Below, in pieces: positions 36,397 to 45,011 of a stretch of DNA of 45,073 nt. The notes under the pieces are model-generated. The model was not told the DNA's origin. It worked only from the letters and a program-made list of their open reading frames with translations, and made no database searches. The position numbers and the translations under genes are program-made. Position 1 is the stretch's first letter. The number at the start of each line of letters is the position of its first letter. The stretch covers positions 1 to 45,073 of the forward strand of contig NZ_LGEN01000028.1 in the NCBI RefSeq assembly GCF_001507855.1, read 5' to 3'. Origin of the DNA: Halomonas sp. 54_146 (GTDB taxonomy: Bacteria > Pseudomonadota > Gammaproteobacteria > Pseudomonadales > Halomonadaceae).

Positions 36397-37605
36397 TTAG
36401 CTGTCCAGGCGCTCAATAACGGTGGCAATCCCTTGGCCGACACCAATACACATAGTAACCAGCGCATAGCGGCCGCCGGTTGCCTCAAGCTGGCGCAGGG
36501 CAGTCAGCACTAGGCGCGCGCCCGAAGCACCCAGCGGATGACCAATGGCGATAGCGCCGCCGTTGGCATTTAAGCGCGGGTCGTCAGGGGAAAGCCCCAA
36601 CTGCTGTACGCAGCCTAGCACCTGCACGGCAAACGCCTCATTAATTTCGATAACATCCATTTGCTCAAGGGTCAGCCCTGCTCGTGCCAGCGCCTTTTGC
36701 GAGGCGGGAACCGGCCCCAAGCCCATCACCCGGGGCGCAACGCCGGCAACGGCGCTTGCCACAATACGCGCACGCGGGGCTAAACCAACACGCTCACCGG
36801 CAGCTTTGGTGCCAACAATCAATGCGGCGGCACCGTCATTCAGGCCAGAGGCATTCCCCGCAGTCACCACGCCGCCTTCAAACAGCGCGCCCAGTTTGGC
36901 CAGCTTGTCTTCAGTGCTTTGCGGGCGAGGATGTTCGTCTTTATCTACCAATAGTGGCGGCTGTTTACGCCCTTGGGGCACCTCAACGCCAAATATCTCG
37001 CCGTCGTAAAAACCTGCCGCCAGCGCTTGGGCATAGCGAGCCTGAGAGCGGGCGGCAAAGGCATCGCTGGCATCGCGGCCAATGTTCAGGTCGTGGGCGA
37101 TGTTGTCAGCGGTTTCCGGCATGCTGTGGCTGCCATATTCTTTGGCAATCCTGGGGTTGGGAAAGCGTGAGCCAATCACGGTATCAAACATCGGCTGGTT
37201 GCGGGCGTAGGGGGAGTCTGCCTTGCCCAGTACATAAGGCGCGCGCGACATGGACTCTACGCCGCCGGCTAGAAACAGCTCGCCTTCGCCCAGCCGTGCT
37301 GCGCGGGCGGCATCCATCATCGCCGCTAAGCCACTGCCGCACAGGCGGTTAACGGTTTGACCCGCGACTTCAATAGGTAGCCCTGCCAACAAAGCACCGT
37401 GACGAGCCACGTTACGGGAGTCTTCGCCCGCCTGGTTGGTGCAGCCTGCCAACACCTCTTCATAGCTTTCCGGCGCGAATGGGTTACGTGCCACCAGCGC
37501 TTTAAGCGTGAGGCCGAGCAGCTCATCAGGCCGAATTGCCGCTAAGCTGCCGCCGTGGCGACCAAACGGGGTGCGTAATCCGTCGTAAATATAGGCGTCT
37601 TGCAT
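36397..37605 (-). CDS. 3-oxoadipyl-CoA-type thiolase (PaaJ/PcaF family)
   Basis: 402-residue acetyl-CoA acyltransferase. The start is ATG 37605 (MQDAYIYDGLRTPFGRHGG), after AGGAG; a longer frame from 37701 adds unconserved residues. The nucleophile cysteine is in VNRLCGSGLAAM (about residue 90); NEAFA, GGAIAIGHPLGASGAR and CIGVGQGIA supply the rest of the active site. GCTNQAGEDSRNVARHGALLAGLP closely matches PaaJ/PcaF. This points to 3-oxoadipyl-CoA or a similar dicarboxyl substrate, but thiolase specificity is hard to read from sequence. The dehydrogenase gene lies 47 bases upstream. Confidence 0.87.
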   Translation of the reverse strand: MQDAYIYDGLRTPFGRHGGSLAAIRPDELLGLTLKALVARNPFAPESYEEVLAGCTNQAGEDSRNVARHGALLAGLPIEVAGQTVNRLCGSGLAAMMDAARAARLGEGELFLAGGVESMSRAPYVLGKADSPYARNQPMFDTVIGSRFPNPRIAKEYGSHSMPETADNIAHDLNIGRDASDAFAARSQARYAQALAAGFYDGEIFGVEVPQGRKQPPLLVDKDEHPRPQSTEDKLAKLGALFEGGVVTAGNASGLNDGAAALIVGTKAAGERVGLAPRARIVASAVAGVAPRVMGLGPVPASQKALARAGLTLEQMDVIEINEAFAVQVLGCVQQLGLSPDDPRLNANGGAIAIGHPLGASGARLVLTALRQLEATGGRYALVTMCIGVGQGIATVIERLDS

Positions 37606-37652
37606 CAGTGTTCTCCTGGCTGTATGTGTCTTTGACTGTTCTTGTGAGCGTA

Positions 37653-39176
37653 TTAAGCCGCGGTTAGCGACATTTGCAGCGCGGCGCGGCGGCGCAGCCA
37701 CGGGCTTGGCCGATAGCGTGGGTCGCCGGTGGCATCGAGCAGATTGGTCAATATCGTCATAATCCGCGTGGTGCCGTAATGGTCGCCCATACGCAGCGGG
37801 CCGAAGGGGTAGCCCAAGCCAAGCTCAACCGCCCGGTCAATAGTCGCGGGGGCGGCAACACCTTGTTGAGCAATATCGGCACCTACGTTAACGATGCAGG
37901 CAATCACCCGCTGCAGAACGAAGCCGTTACTGTCCTGAAGCGTGCTCACCGGTGTGCCGTCATGATTGAGCAGGCTTTGCGCGGCTTGAATGAAAGCCGC
38001 TTGGGTAAGCGGTGTCGCCATCAGGCTGCGGCGCTTATCAATCCCGGCCAGCATATCCACGGCCACACACTGCTGGGCATCTAGCCCCTGGCGTAGCGCG
38101 CAGCTGGTGGTATCTTCGCCAAAGGGGGTCAGTAGGCAGAGCGCTTGCTCGCTGGGCTGCGTGCCGGTTTCAAGTGGCCAGCCCGCTGCGGTGACAAGCT
38201 CAGCCAGTGCGTTAGCGCTCTCGGGGTCATCCTGGCTGAGCCAAACGGGGCATGGGGAGGTTGACGCAATGGCTGGCTCATCCGGCATTTGCTGTTTGCC
38301 TTCCACATAGCGATAAAAGCCTTCGCCAGTTTTGCGCCCCAGCAAGCCTGCGGCCAAGCGTTGCCGGGTTAATGGCGAAGGGCGAAAGCGCGCCTCCTCA
38401 TAATACTGGTGATATACCGACTCCATCACCGCGTGGGAGACGTCTAGCCCGGTAAGGTCAAGCAGCGTAAAGGGACCCATTCGGAACCCGCCCTGATCGA
38501 CCATAATGCGGTCAATGGTTGCCGGCTCAGCCACGCTTTCCCCTAAAATACGCAGCGCTTCAGTACCGAAGGCGCGTCCGGCATGGTTGACCAGAAACCC
38601 AGGGGTATCGGTGGCTTGAGCGGTAAAGTGGCCCATGGCTTCACCCAGGGCGCTCACCCGTTGGGTGACGTCGGTTGCCGTGCGCAGGCCAGGGATGACC
38701 TCGGCAATCTTCATTAGCGGCACGGGGTTGAAAAAGTGAAAGCCGATCACCCGCTCTGGGTGTTGGCAAGTGGCAGCAATGGCCGTGACGGATAGCGAAG
38801 ACGTATTGGTTGCCAGTACGGCCTGTTGGCTGACAATGGCTTCCAAATCGCTAAACAGCCCCTGCTTAGCCGCTAACTTTTCAACAATAGCCTCTACCAC
38901 GATATCGCAGGGGGCCAGCGCGGCAAGTTCGCTGGCCGCTATCAAGCGCTCACTATACTGCTGTGCCTGTTCGCGGGTGATGCGCTGTTTTTCAGCGCTT
39001 CGTTGCCATAGGCCGTTGATAAACGTTTTGGCTTCGTTGACCGCGCCTTCTTTAACGTCGAAAAGCATGACCTGAAGACCCGCTTGGGCCGCCAGCTGAG
39101 CAATACCACGGCCCATGGCACCGGTGCCAACAATGCCCAGCGTGGTGAAAGGCAAAGGTGCTGATTCGTTAGACAT
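37653..39176 (-). CDS. Two-domain 3-hydroxyacyl-CoA dehydrogenase (PaaH-like)
   Basis: 507 residues. The NAD-binding domain (about 10-190) has GTGAMGRGIAQLAAQAG, the catalytic region GFHFFNPVPLMKIAEVI and TNTSSLSVTAIA; a first C-terminal domain (about 192-290) with TPGFLVNHAGRAFGTEALRIL and GPFTLLDLTGLD follows, then a diverged linker and a second C-terminal domain (about 395-500, with NGFVLQRVIACIVNVGADIAQQGVA). This layout is that of PaaH/PaaC, the 3-hydroxyadipyl-CoA dehydrogenase of phenylacetate breakdown. Located upstream of the thiolase, divergent from the acyl-CoA dehydrogenase gene. Confidence 0.87.
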   Translation of the reverse strand: MSNESAPLPFTTLGIVGTGAMGRGIAQLAAQAGLQVMLFDVKEGAVNEAKTFINGLWQRSAEKQRITREQAQQYSERLIAASELAALAPCDIVVEAIVEKLAAKQGLFSDLEAIVSQQAVLATNTSSLSVTAIAATCQHPERVIGFHFFNPVPLMKIAEVIPGLRTATDVTQRVSALGEAMGHFTAQATDTPGFLVNHAGRAFGTEALRILGESVAEPATIDRIMVDQGGFRMGPFTLLDLTGLDVSHAVMESVYHQYYEEARFRPSPLTRQRLAAGLLGRKTGEGFYRYVEGKQQMPDEPAIASTSPCPVWLSQDDPESANALAELVTAAGWPLETGTQPSEQALCLLTPFGEDTTSCALRQGLDAQQCVAVDMLAGIDKRRSLMATPLTQAAFIQAAQSLLNHDGTPVSTLQDSNGFVLQRVIACIVNVGADIAQQGVAAPATIDRAVELGLGYPFGPLRMGDHYGTTRIMTILTNLLDATGDPRYRPSPWLRRRAALQMSLTAA

Positions 39177-39229
39177 CCGCTAAACCCTCTCTTGTATGCG
39201 TTTTTGTTAGGCGGTTTTAAACCATCTGG

Positions 39230-39244
39230 TTTTGCAATGCAAAA
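39230..39244. promoter_or_regulatory. 15-bp palindromic operator-like site, copy 1
   Basis: TTTTGCAATGCAAAA is symmetric around its central base. It lies in the divergent gap, 54 bases before the 3-hydroxyacyl-CoA dehydrogenase start. It matches the sites at 39313 and 44144. Confidence 0.6.
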
Positions 39245-39270
39245 TGATGTTTCAATTATTGACTGCCATC

Positions 39271-39285
39271 CTAGGCTATGCAAAA
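39271..39285. promoter_or_regulatory. Partial operator-like site (half-site)
   Basis: CTAGGCTATGCAAAA keeps only the right half and centre (GCTATGCAAAA) of the 15-bp motif at 39313-39327. Confidence 0.35.
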
Positions 39286-39312
39286 GTACCTGACAAGCCG
39301 AGTGAACGTTAA

Positions 39313-39327
39313 TTTCGCTATGCAAAA
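39313..39327. promoter_or_regulatory. 15-bp palindromic operator-like site, copy 2
   Basis: TTTCGCTATGCAAAA is a near-perfect palindrome (TTTCGC-TAT-GCAAAA), 115 bases before the acyl-CoA dehydrogenase start. Consensus with the other copies: TTTYGCWATGCRAAA. Confidence 0.6.
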
Positions 39328-39381
39328 TAAGTGGCCTAATGATGACGATCGGCTGAGTGATTGACGCGATCACTCAAGAGT

Positions 39382-39417
39382 TACTGCTAACGATAAAAAT
39401 ACTGCTAACGATAAAAA
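39382..39417. repeat. Perfect tandem 18-bp duplication before the acyl-CoA dehydrogenase
   Basis: TACTGCTAACGATAAAAA occurs at 39382-39399 and again at 39400-39417 without a difference. It ends 25 bases before the start codon, so it lies in the 5' leader or core promoter. Confidence 0.9.
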
Positions 39418-39441
39418 CAGTTTTTGCCACTAGGAGCCGTC

Positions 39442-40593
39442 ATGATTCGCGATCCCGAATTGATTAATCAGCTTGTCGATACCATCAGCCGCTTTGTCCG
39501 CGAGCGCTTAATTCCCAACGAAGCACGCCTGGCAGAAGAAGATGCGGTGCCCCCGGAAATTCTTTCAGAAATGAAGGAAATGGGGCTGTTTGGGCTGTCG
39601 ATCCCTGAAGAATACGGCGGCCTGGGGCTGACCATGGAAGAAGAGGCGCTGGTAGCGATGGAGATCGGCAAAACATCGCCTGCCTTTCGCTCGGTGTTTG
39701 GTACCAACAACGGCATTGGTGCCCAGGGCATTCTGATTGATGGCACTGAAGAGCAAAAAGCCAAATATGTACCGCGCTTGGCGACCGGCGAGATTCTTAG
39801 CTCGTTTTGTTTGACCGAGCCGGACTCAGGCTCTGATGCTGCCAGCCTGCGGACTACCGCGGTGCGCGATGGCGATCACTATATTTTGAACGGCACCAAG
39901 CGCTATATCACCAACGGCCCCGAAGCCGACCTATTTACCGTGATGGCGCGCACTGACCCCAACAATAAAGGCGCGGGCGGTATTTCAGCCTTTATCGTTG
40001 AAGGTAATACCCCAGGCTTAGTGCGCGGCCCTGCAGATAACAAAATGGGCCAGAAGGGTGCCCACACCTGCGATATTATTTTTGATAACTGCCGGGTGCC
40101 CGCTGAAAATATTATTGGCGGTAAAGAGGGGCAAGGCTTTAAAACCGCCATGAAGGTGCTTGATCGCGGGCGGCTGCACATCTCAGCGGTGTGCGTAGGT
40201 GTGGCTGAGCGTTTAGTCGAAGAATCGCTGCGCTACACCATGGAACGTAAACAGTTCGGCGCGGCACTTGCCGAGCACCAGCTGATTCAAGCCATGTTGG
40301 CGGATAGCAAAACCGAAGCCTACGCCGGTAAGACCATGGTGATGGATGCCGCACGGCGCAAAGATGACGGTGAAAATGTGTCCACCTTGGCCTCCTGCTG
40401 CAAGCTGTTCTGCGCTGAGATGGTCGGCCGAGTGGCAGACCGTGCGGTTCAGGTTCACGGTGGTGCGGGCTATATGTCCGAGTATGCCGTTGAGCGTTTT
40501 TACCGCGATGTGCGGCTATTTCGCATTTATGAAGGCACCACCCAAATTCAGCAAATCGTCATCGCCCGGAACATGGTGCGGGAGGCGTCCTAA
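39442..40593 (+). CDS. Acyl-CoA dehydrogenase
   Basis: FAD enzyme that makes the 2,3-double bond in acyl-CoA and passes electrons to ETF, whose genes lie 3.6 kb downstream. 383 residues from ATG 39442, 5 bases after AGGAG; an upstream TTG at 39424 would include that site. FCLTEPDSGSDAASLRT (FAD/substrate signature), GTKRYITNGPEADLF, MGQKGAHTCDIIF and VQVHGGAGYMSEYAVERFYRDVRLFRIYEGTTQIQ are present, the last with the catalytic Glu in IYEGT (near residue 365). Typical short/medium-chain or branched type; chain specificity not readable. The stop overlaps the next start (TAATG). Confidence 0.93.
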   Translation: MIRDPELINQLVDTISRFVRERLIPNEARLAEEDAVPPEILSEMKEMGLFGLSIPEEYGGLGLTMEEEALVAMEIGKTSPAFRSVFGTNNGIGAQGILIDGTEEQKAKYVPRLATGEILSSFCLTEPDSGSDAASLRTTAVRDGDHYILNGTKRYITNGPEADLFTVMARTDPNNKGAGGISAFIVEGNTPGLVRGPADNKMGQKGAHTCDIIFDNCRVPAENIIGGKEGQGFKTAMKVLDRGRLHISAVCVGVAERLVEESLRYTMERKQFGAALAEHQLIQAMLADSKTEAYAGKTMVMDAARRKDDGENVSTLASCCKLFCAEMVGRVADRAVQVHGGAGYMSEYAVERFYRDVRLFRIYEGTTQIQQIVIARNMVREAS

Positions 40594-42194
40594 TGGCTTT
40601 TTCGGTAGCCTACCAAGCCCCGGATGAGTCCATCTTTGGCCGCCTCGCCAGCGAGCTGGTGGCGGAACTTCCCGAGCGGCTGAGCACCCGCGTGCTTGAA
40701 AACGCCAAACGCCTTGGCGGGCATCCCGCGATTGTGGATGGCAACGTGCGCTGGAGCTACGCCGAGCTTGGCCAGGAAATACACGCTGCCTGCGAGTGGT
40801 TAGCTACGCTAGATGTGCGCCCCGGCGACCGGATTATGACGGTCAGTGAAAACTGCCGTGCGCTGGTCGTGCTGCTGCTTGCTGCCAGTGAACTGGATGT
40901 ATGGGTGGCGATTGTTAACTCGCGACTTTCAGCACAGGAAGTTGATCTGATTCAGGGCAATTGCCAGCCCCGGCGCGTGTTTTATACCTGCGATGCCTCG
41001 CCGGAGGCGTCCCAACACGCCGAGCGTCACGGTGCCGACCGCTATCAGCACCCCCAGTTGGGCGAGCTGGCTATTTCCCCGCTGTTTGATAGCGAACCTG
41101 AGCCAGTATGCGCAAGCGGTGCTGAGCAAGTCGCGGCAATGATCTACACCTCGGGCACTACTGGCACGCCCAAAGGCGTCATGCTGACCCACCGCGGCAT
41201 TCTGTATATCGCCTCGATTTCAGGCGGCATGCGTCATTTAAGCGAAGGCCAGCGGGTGTACGGCGTACTGCCGATGTCCCACGTGTTTGGTCTTTCTTCG
41301 GTGTGTATGGGGTCGCTTTATAACGGTGCCTGCCTATATACCGTGCCGCGTTTTGATGCCGCGCAATTGCTAGCCACGCTCAAGCAGGAGCGAATTACCG
41401 TCCTTCAGGGCGTGCCCGCTATGTATGCCCGTGCGCTGGAGTATTTGAAACGCGAACAGCGCCCGCTAGAAGCACCTGAATTGATTTATATCTCTGCAGG
41501 TGGTTCACCGTTGGATAGCGACACCAAAGCGCGGGTTGAGGCGGCTTTCGGCCTAACGCTGCATAACGGCTACGGGTTAACCGAGGCTAGCCCCACCATC
41601 AGCCAAACAAGAATCGATGACCGCCACGCCAGCAGTACCGTGGGCCGCGTTTTGCCATTGCTGGAGTACCGCCTGGAGCCTCTTGGTGATAGCGGTACTT
41701 CCGAGCAGCCCGGTGAGGAAGTCGGCGAGCTATGGGTGCGCGGCCCTAACGTTATGAAAGGCTACTTTCGCCAGCCGGAAGCTACTCGCGCCATTCTGAC
41801 GGAGGACGGTTGGCTCAACACCGGTGATATTGGCAAATTCGATCACTTTGACCAGCTGTATATTGTTGGGCGCAGTAAAGAGCTGATTATCCGCTCGGGT
41901 TTCAATATCTACCCACCGGACGTAGAAGCAGTGATTAACGAACACCCTGCGGTCACGCTCACCGCGGTGGTGGGGCGTCAAATCGCCGGTAATGAAGAAG
42001 TTGTCGCCTTTGTGCAGTGTGAGCCGGGAGTGGAGCTTGAGCTGGCTGAACTTAAGGCGTTTATCGCCGAGCGGCTGGCACCCTATAAACGGCCTACTCA
42101 GATTGTGTTAATGGACACGCTACCTTCTACCGCCAGCGGTAAAATCCTCAAAGGGCGGCTGCGTGATTTAGCTCAGCAGGAGGGCGCTTCATGA
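40593..42194 (+). CDS. Acyl-CoA synthetase (AMP-forming ligase)
   Basis: 533-residue member of the adenylate-forming superfamily: activates a carboxylic acid with ATP and joins it to CoA. The P-loop-like motif is YTSGTTGTPKGVMLTH (about residue 190), with GYGLTEASPTIS (about 327), WLNTGDIGKFD and IIRSGFNIYPPDVEAVI; the C-terminal lysine is in PSTASGKILKGRLRD. It overlaps the acyl-CoA dehydrogenase stop (TAATG) and the next start (ATGA), so the three are one translational unit. Substrate not known; candidates are medium-chain, dicarboxylic or aromatic acids. Confidence 0.92.
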   Translation: MAFSVAYQAPDESIFGRLASELVAELPERLSTRVLENAKRLGGHPAIVDGNVRWSYAELGQEIHAACEWLATLDVRPGDRIMTVSENCRALVVLLLAASELDVWVAIVNSRLSAQEVDLIQGNCQPRRVFYTCDASPEASQHAERHGADRYQHPQLGELAISPLFDSEPEPVCASGAEQVAAMIYTSGTTGTPKGVMLTHRGILYIASISGGMRHLSEGQRVYGVLPMSHVFGLSSVCMGSLYNGACLYTVPRFDAAQLLATLKQERITVLQGVPAMYARALEYLKREQRPLEAPELIYISAGGSPLDSDTKARVEAAFGLTLHNGYGLTEASPTISQTRIDDRHASSTVGRVLPLLEYRLEPLGDSGTSEQPGEEVGELWVRGPNVMKGYFRQPEATRAILTEDGWLNTGDIGKFDHFDQLYIVGRSKELIIRSGFNIYPPDVEAVINEHPAVTLTAVVGRQIAGNEEVVAFVQCEPGVELELAELKAFIAERLAPYKRPTQIVLMDTLPSTASGKILKGRLRDLAQQEGAS

Positions 42195-42682
42195 ACCAAT
42201 CAGGCACCTCGCAGCAAGCGCTAATGGGCTATCACGAACTGCTGGGTATGCACGTGGTTGAATGGCAGGCAGGGCGCGCGGTGGTTGAACTGACTATTGA
42301 ACCAAAGCACCTTAACCGCAGCGGCAATGTTCACGGCGGCGTATTGGCGTCAATGCTGGATAGCACCTTGAGCTTGGCGGGCCTGCACTGCGATGTGCCG
42401 GGCAATATTCGCCGGGGGATGACGCTGTCATTAACCACTACCTTTGTGGGGCCAGCCCGGCAAGGCGTGCTGCGGGCAACGGGCACGCTGCGCGGCGGTG
42501 GGCAGAAAACTTATATGACCAGCGGTGAGATTGTCGATGAACAGGGCAATCTAGTCGCGATAGGCGAGGGGGCATTTCGCCGGCGCAGTGGCAGCGAATC
42601 CGCTGAAGGTATGCCAGACCGTCAGTCTCAGCTCAGTCATTCACAGCTCCGTCAGTCAAAGCTTGAGGAGCCTGCTGAGTGA
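42191..42682 (+). CDS. PaaI-like hotdog thioesterase
   Basis: 163 residues. The hotdog core (about 12-130) has NRSGNVHGGVLASMLDSTLSLAG with the catalytic Asp of the PaaI type, and a sheet ending in VAIGEGAFRR. PaaI enzymes free CoA from stalled acyl-CoA intermediates. The C-terminal 30 residues are hydrophilic and repetitive (Ser/Gln/Arg) and seem unstructured. The start overlaps the ligase stop (ATGA) and its stop overlaps the next start (GTGA). Confidence 0.88.
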   Translation: MNQSGTSQQALMGYHELLGMHVVEWQAGRAVVELTIEPKHLNRSGNVHGGVLASMLDSTLSLAGLHCDVPGNIRRGMTLSLTTTFVGPARQGVLRATGTLRGGGQKTYMTSGEIVDEQGNLVAIGEGAFRRRSGSESAEGMPDRQSQLSHSQLRQSKLEEPAE

Positions 42683-44067
42683 ATCTAGCCCGCCTGCGGG
42701 TCTCTTTATTATTGCTGGTCACCCTGGCGACGCTGTTTGATCTGGTGGTCGGCAGCCTGTTTGGGCAAGCCGTTGGCGTTAGCGCGCTGCTAGTGTATTT
42801 AACCACCCTTGGCACTCAGTTAACCCGTATGGCTAAAGGGTTACTGCTAGCCGCGGGAGCGCTAACGCTGCTAGCCCTTTGGCGTGCCCCCGCGCCAGGC
42901 CAGCTGCTGTTTGAGGCTGGCGGGCGTTTCGCGTTTTTTGCCACCTTTGTGGTGGCGCTGAGTATGCTGCGCTTGCCGGCTTACCGTTCGCGTTTAGTGC
43001 GCCGCTGCGGGCAGAGCATGCTGCTGCAACCGCCCAGCCGCCGTTACCCGATTTTATCGCTCGGTTCGGCGCTGTTTGGGATTATTCTCAATATCGGCGT
43101 GCTTAACCTTTTCGCCGCCATGATTGAAAAAAGCAACACCTTAGGCGCGGCTCAAGGGCGGGTTTGGGTGCGCGAGGCTCGCCAGCGGCGCATGATGCTG
43201 GCATTGCTGCGTGGGTTTTCCTTGGCACCGCTGATTTCACCCATGGGTATCGGCGTTGCCGTCGTATTATCGAGCCTGCCTCAGGTTTCCTGGCTGCAGC
43301 TTGCGCCGTATATTTTGGGCGCGGCAGCGCTGATATTTCTGGCGGGTTGGGCGGTGGATTTTCTCACCGGGCCGCATCCGCCGGCCAATAAAACCCAGGC
43401 GGCAGCGCCTTCATTACGCCCGTTAGCTCAGTTCAGCGTGCTGTTAATGGGCATCGTGGCGCTGGTATTTAGCATCGCATGGCTATTAGAGCTGCGCTTA
43501 CCGATAGCTGCACTTATTGGGGCACCCACAGGGGCGCTAATGTGGCTTGCCTGGCAGCGGCGCAGGCTTGGTTATGCGGGTCTGCCCGCAGCCGTTAGCG
43601 CGGTGCATCGTCAACTGCCCTGGCTATTGTCACCCAGTGCCAATGAAATCGTGGTTTTAGGGGCGGCGGGGTATTTGGGGCATTTATGCGTTGGGTTAGT
43701 CGATACCCAGCAGTTGGCACCGCTATTAACGGTGTTAAACCAGTGGGGCGCTTTTAATGCCGTGCTTGCCATGCTGATGGTGGTAGGGTTGGCTCAAGTA
43801 GGCGTTAACCCTATCGTGACGGTGACGCTGCTGGTTGGCTTATTGCCACAGCTTGGCATTGAAGGGCTTACGCCTGCGCTAATCGGCGCATCATTAATGG
43901 TCGGCTGGGCGCTGGCGCTGATGTCGTCGCCGATGACCGCATCAATGCTGATTCTTTCGCGGTTTACCGGCGTTCCCGCGACGCATATTGGCTACCGCTG
44001 GAACGGCAGGTTTTTAGTAGCCTCAATTCCGCTGTTAGCGGTGTGGTTTATGTGGTCACCGTTTTAA
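42679..44067 (+). CDS. Unidentified polytopic membrane transporter-like protein (GTG start)
   Basis: 462 residues with about 12 hydrophobic segments spread over the whole length. I do not recognise the family with certainty; the length, helix-hairpin-rich pattern and conserved-looking SPMGIGVAVVLSS and SSPMTASMLILSRFTG segments resemble the ion-transporter (IT) superfamily. The start is GTG 42679, overlapping the thioesterase stop (GTGA), after GAGGAG (42664-42669). Its place in a ligase-thioesterase-dehydrogenase unit suggests uptake or efflux of the acid this pathway degrades. Confidence 0.7.
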   Translation: MNLARLRVSLLLLVTLATLFDLVVGSLFGQAVGVSALLVYLTTLGTQLTRMAKGLLLAAGALTLLALWRAPAPGQLLFEAGGRFAFFATFVVALSMLRLPAYRSRLVRRCGQSMLLQPPSRRYPILSLGSALFGIILNIGVLNLFAAMIEKSNTLGAAQGRVWVREARQRRMMLALLRGFSLAPLISPMGIGVAVVLSSLPQVSWLQLAPYILGAAALIFLAGWAVDFLTGPHPPANKTQAAAPSLRPLAQFSVLLMGIVALVFSIAWLLELRLPIAALIGAPTGALMWLAWQRRRLGYAGLPAAVSAVHRQLPWLLSPSANEIVVLGAAGYLGHLCVGLVDTQQLAPLLTVLNQWGAFNAVLAMLMVVGLAQVGVNPIVTVTLLVGLLPQLGIEGLTPALIGASLMVGWALALMSSPMTASMLILSRFTGVPATHIGYRWNGRFLVASIPLLAVWFMWSPF

Positions 44068-44091
44068 AATCTCGCGAAAATAAGGAAGCGC

Positions 44092-44120
44092 TTGACCTTT
44101 GTTCAGCGTTTTTTTATGGT
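44092..44120 (+). promoter_or_regulatory. Probable etfBA promoter
   Basis: TTGACC (44092-44097) and TATGGT (44115-44120) are 17 bases apart, about 70 bases before etfB. The operator-like site at 44144-44158 lies just downstream, where a bound repressor would block transcription. Confidence 0.5.
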
Positions 44121-44143
44121 TCTTGCTATAGAGTAAAACTATA

Positions 44144-44158
44144 TTCTGCTATGCGAAA
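44144..44158. promoter_or_regulatory. 15-bp palindromic operator-like site, copy 3 (before etfB)
   Basis: TTCTGCTATGCGAAA has the GC-TAT-GC core of the site at 39313-39327 and similar arms. It lies 33 bases before etfB. Confidence 0.55.
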
Positions 44159-44191
44159 TTAAATATTTGTTGATCGTTTGGAGTGCGCCTT

Positions 44192-44941
44192 ATGAAAATT
44201 CTCGTCGCGGTAAAACGCGTTATCGACTACAACGTCAAAATTCGCGTCAAAGCGGATCAGTCTGACGTTGACCTGACTAACGTTAAAATGGCCATGAACC
44301 CCTTCTGCGAAATTGCCATCGAAGAAGCAGTGCGGCTAAAAGAAAAGGGCGTGGCAACAGAAGTGGTCGCTGTATCGATTGGCCCCAAAGCCGCCCAAGA
44401 GCAGCTGCGCACCGCGCTGGCCTTGGGTGCAGACCGCGCGATTCATATCGACACCGACGAGCGCGCTGAATCCCTGGCCGTGGCGAAATTGCTGGCCAAT
44501 GTGGTGAAAGAAGAACAGCCGGGCTTAGTGATTCTCGGCAAACAGGCCATCGACACCGACAACAACCAAACCGGCCAAATGTTGGCGGCATTGACCAACC
44601 TGCCGCAAGGCACCTTCGCCTCAGAAGTTGTGGTCGATGGCGACAAGGTTAATGTCACCCGGGAAATCGACGGCGGCCTGCAAACCATCGCCCTCACGCT
44701 ACCGGCGATTGTTACCGCTGATTTACGCCTCAACGAGCCGCGCTACGCCAAGCTGCCGGACATCATGAAGGCCAAGAAAAAACCGCTGGATGTCAAAACC
44801 CCCGCCGATTACGGCATCGAGGTCGCCTCCAAGGTCAGCCTGCTGAAAGTAGAAGCCCCCGCCGAGCGCAAAGGCGGCGTCAAAGTCGCCTCAGTAGACG
44901 AGCTGGTCGACAAACTCAAAAACGAAGCCAAAGTGCTTTAA
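44192..44941 (+). CDS. etfB: Electron transfer flavoprotein beta subunit
   Basis: 249-residue subunit that, with EtfA, carries electrons from acyl-CoA dehydrogenases to ETF:quinone oxidoreductase. The start is ATG 44192 ([20 protein letters not shown]), 8 bases after GGAG (44180-44183); the in-frame GTG at 44183 overlaps that site. AMP-binding-type segments [16 protein letters not shown] and the signature [45 protein letters not shown] (split across about 150-195) are complete. etfA follows after 70 bases. Confidence 0.96.
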   Translation: MKILVAVKRVIDYNVKIRVKADQSDVDLTNVKMAMNPFCEIAIEEAVRLKEKGVATEVVAVSIGPKAAQEQLRTALALGADRAIHIDTDERAESLAVAKLLANVVKEEQPGLVILGKQAIDTDNNQTGQMLAALTNLPQGTFASEVVVDGDKVNVTREIDGGLQTIALTLPAIVTADLRLNEPRYAKLPDIMKAKKKPLDVKTPADYGIEVASKVSLLKVEAPAERKGGVKVASVDELVDKLKNEAKVL

Positions 44942-44969
44942 GACACGTTCTTTAAGACAAGTTCTTTAA
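44942..44969. repeat. Near-perfect tandem 14-bp repeat between etfB and etfA
   Basis: GACACGTTCTTTAA (44942-44955) and GACAAGTTCTTTAA (44956-44969) differ at one base. A partial inverted form (ACACGAACTTTG) follows. Starts right after the etfB stop codon. Confidence 0.7.
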
Positions 44970-45011
44970 AACACGAACTTTGCAACAAGCGCTTTAATAG
45001 GAGCTGATCTC

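Noticed and set aside
36684..37352. 222-residue plus-strand ORF inside the thiolase gene
   Set aside because: Antisense shadow of a conserved gene; Arg/Pro/Gln-rich product with no family resemblance.
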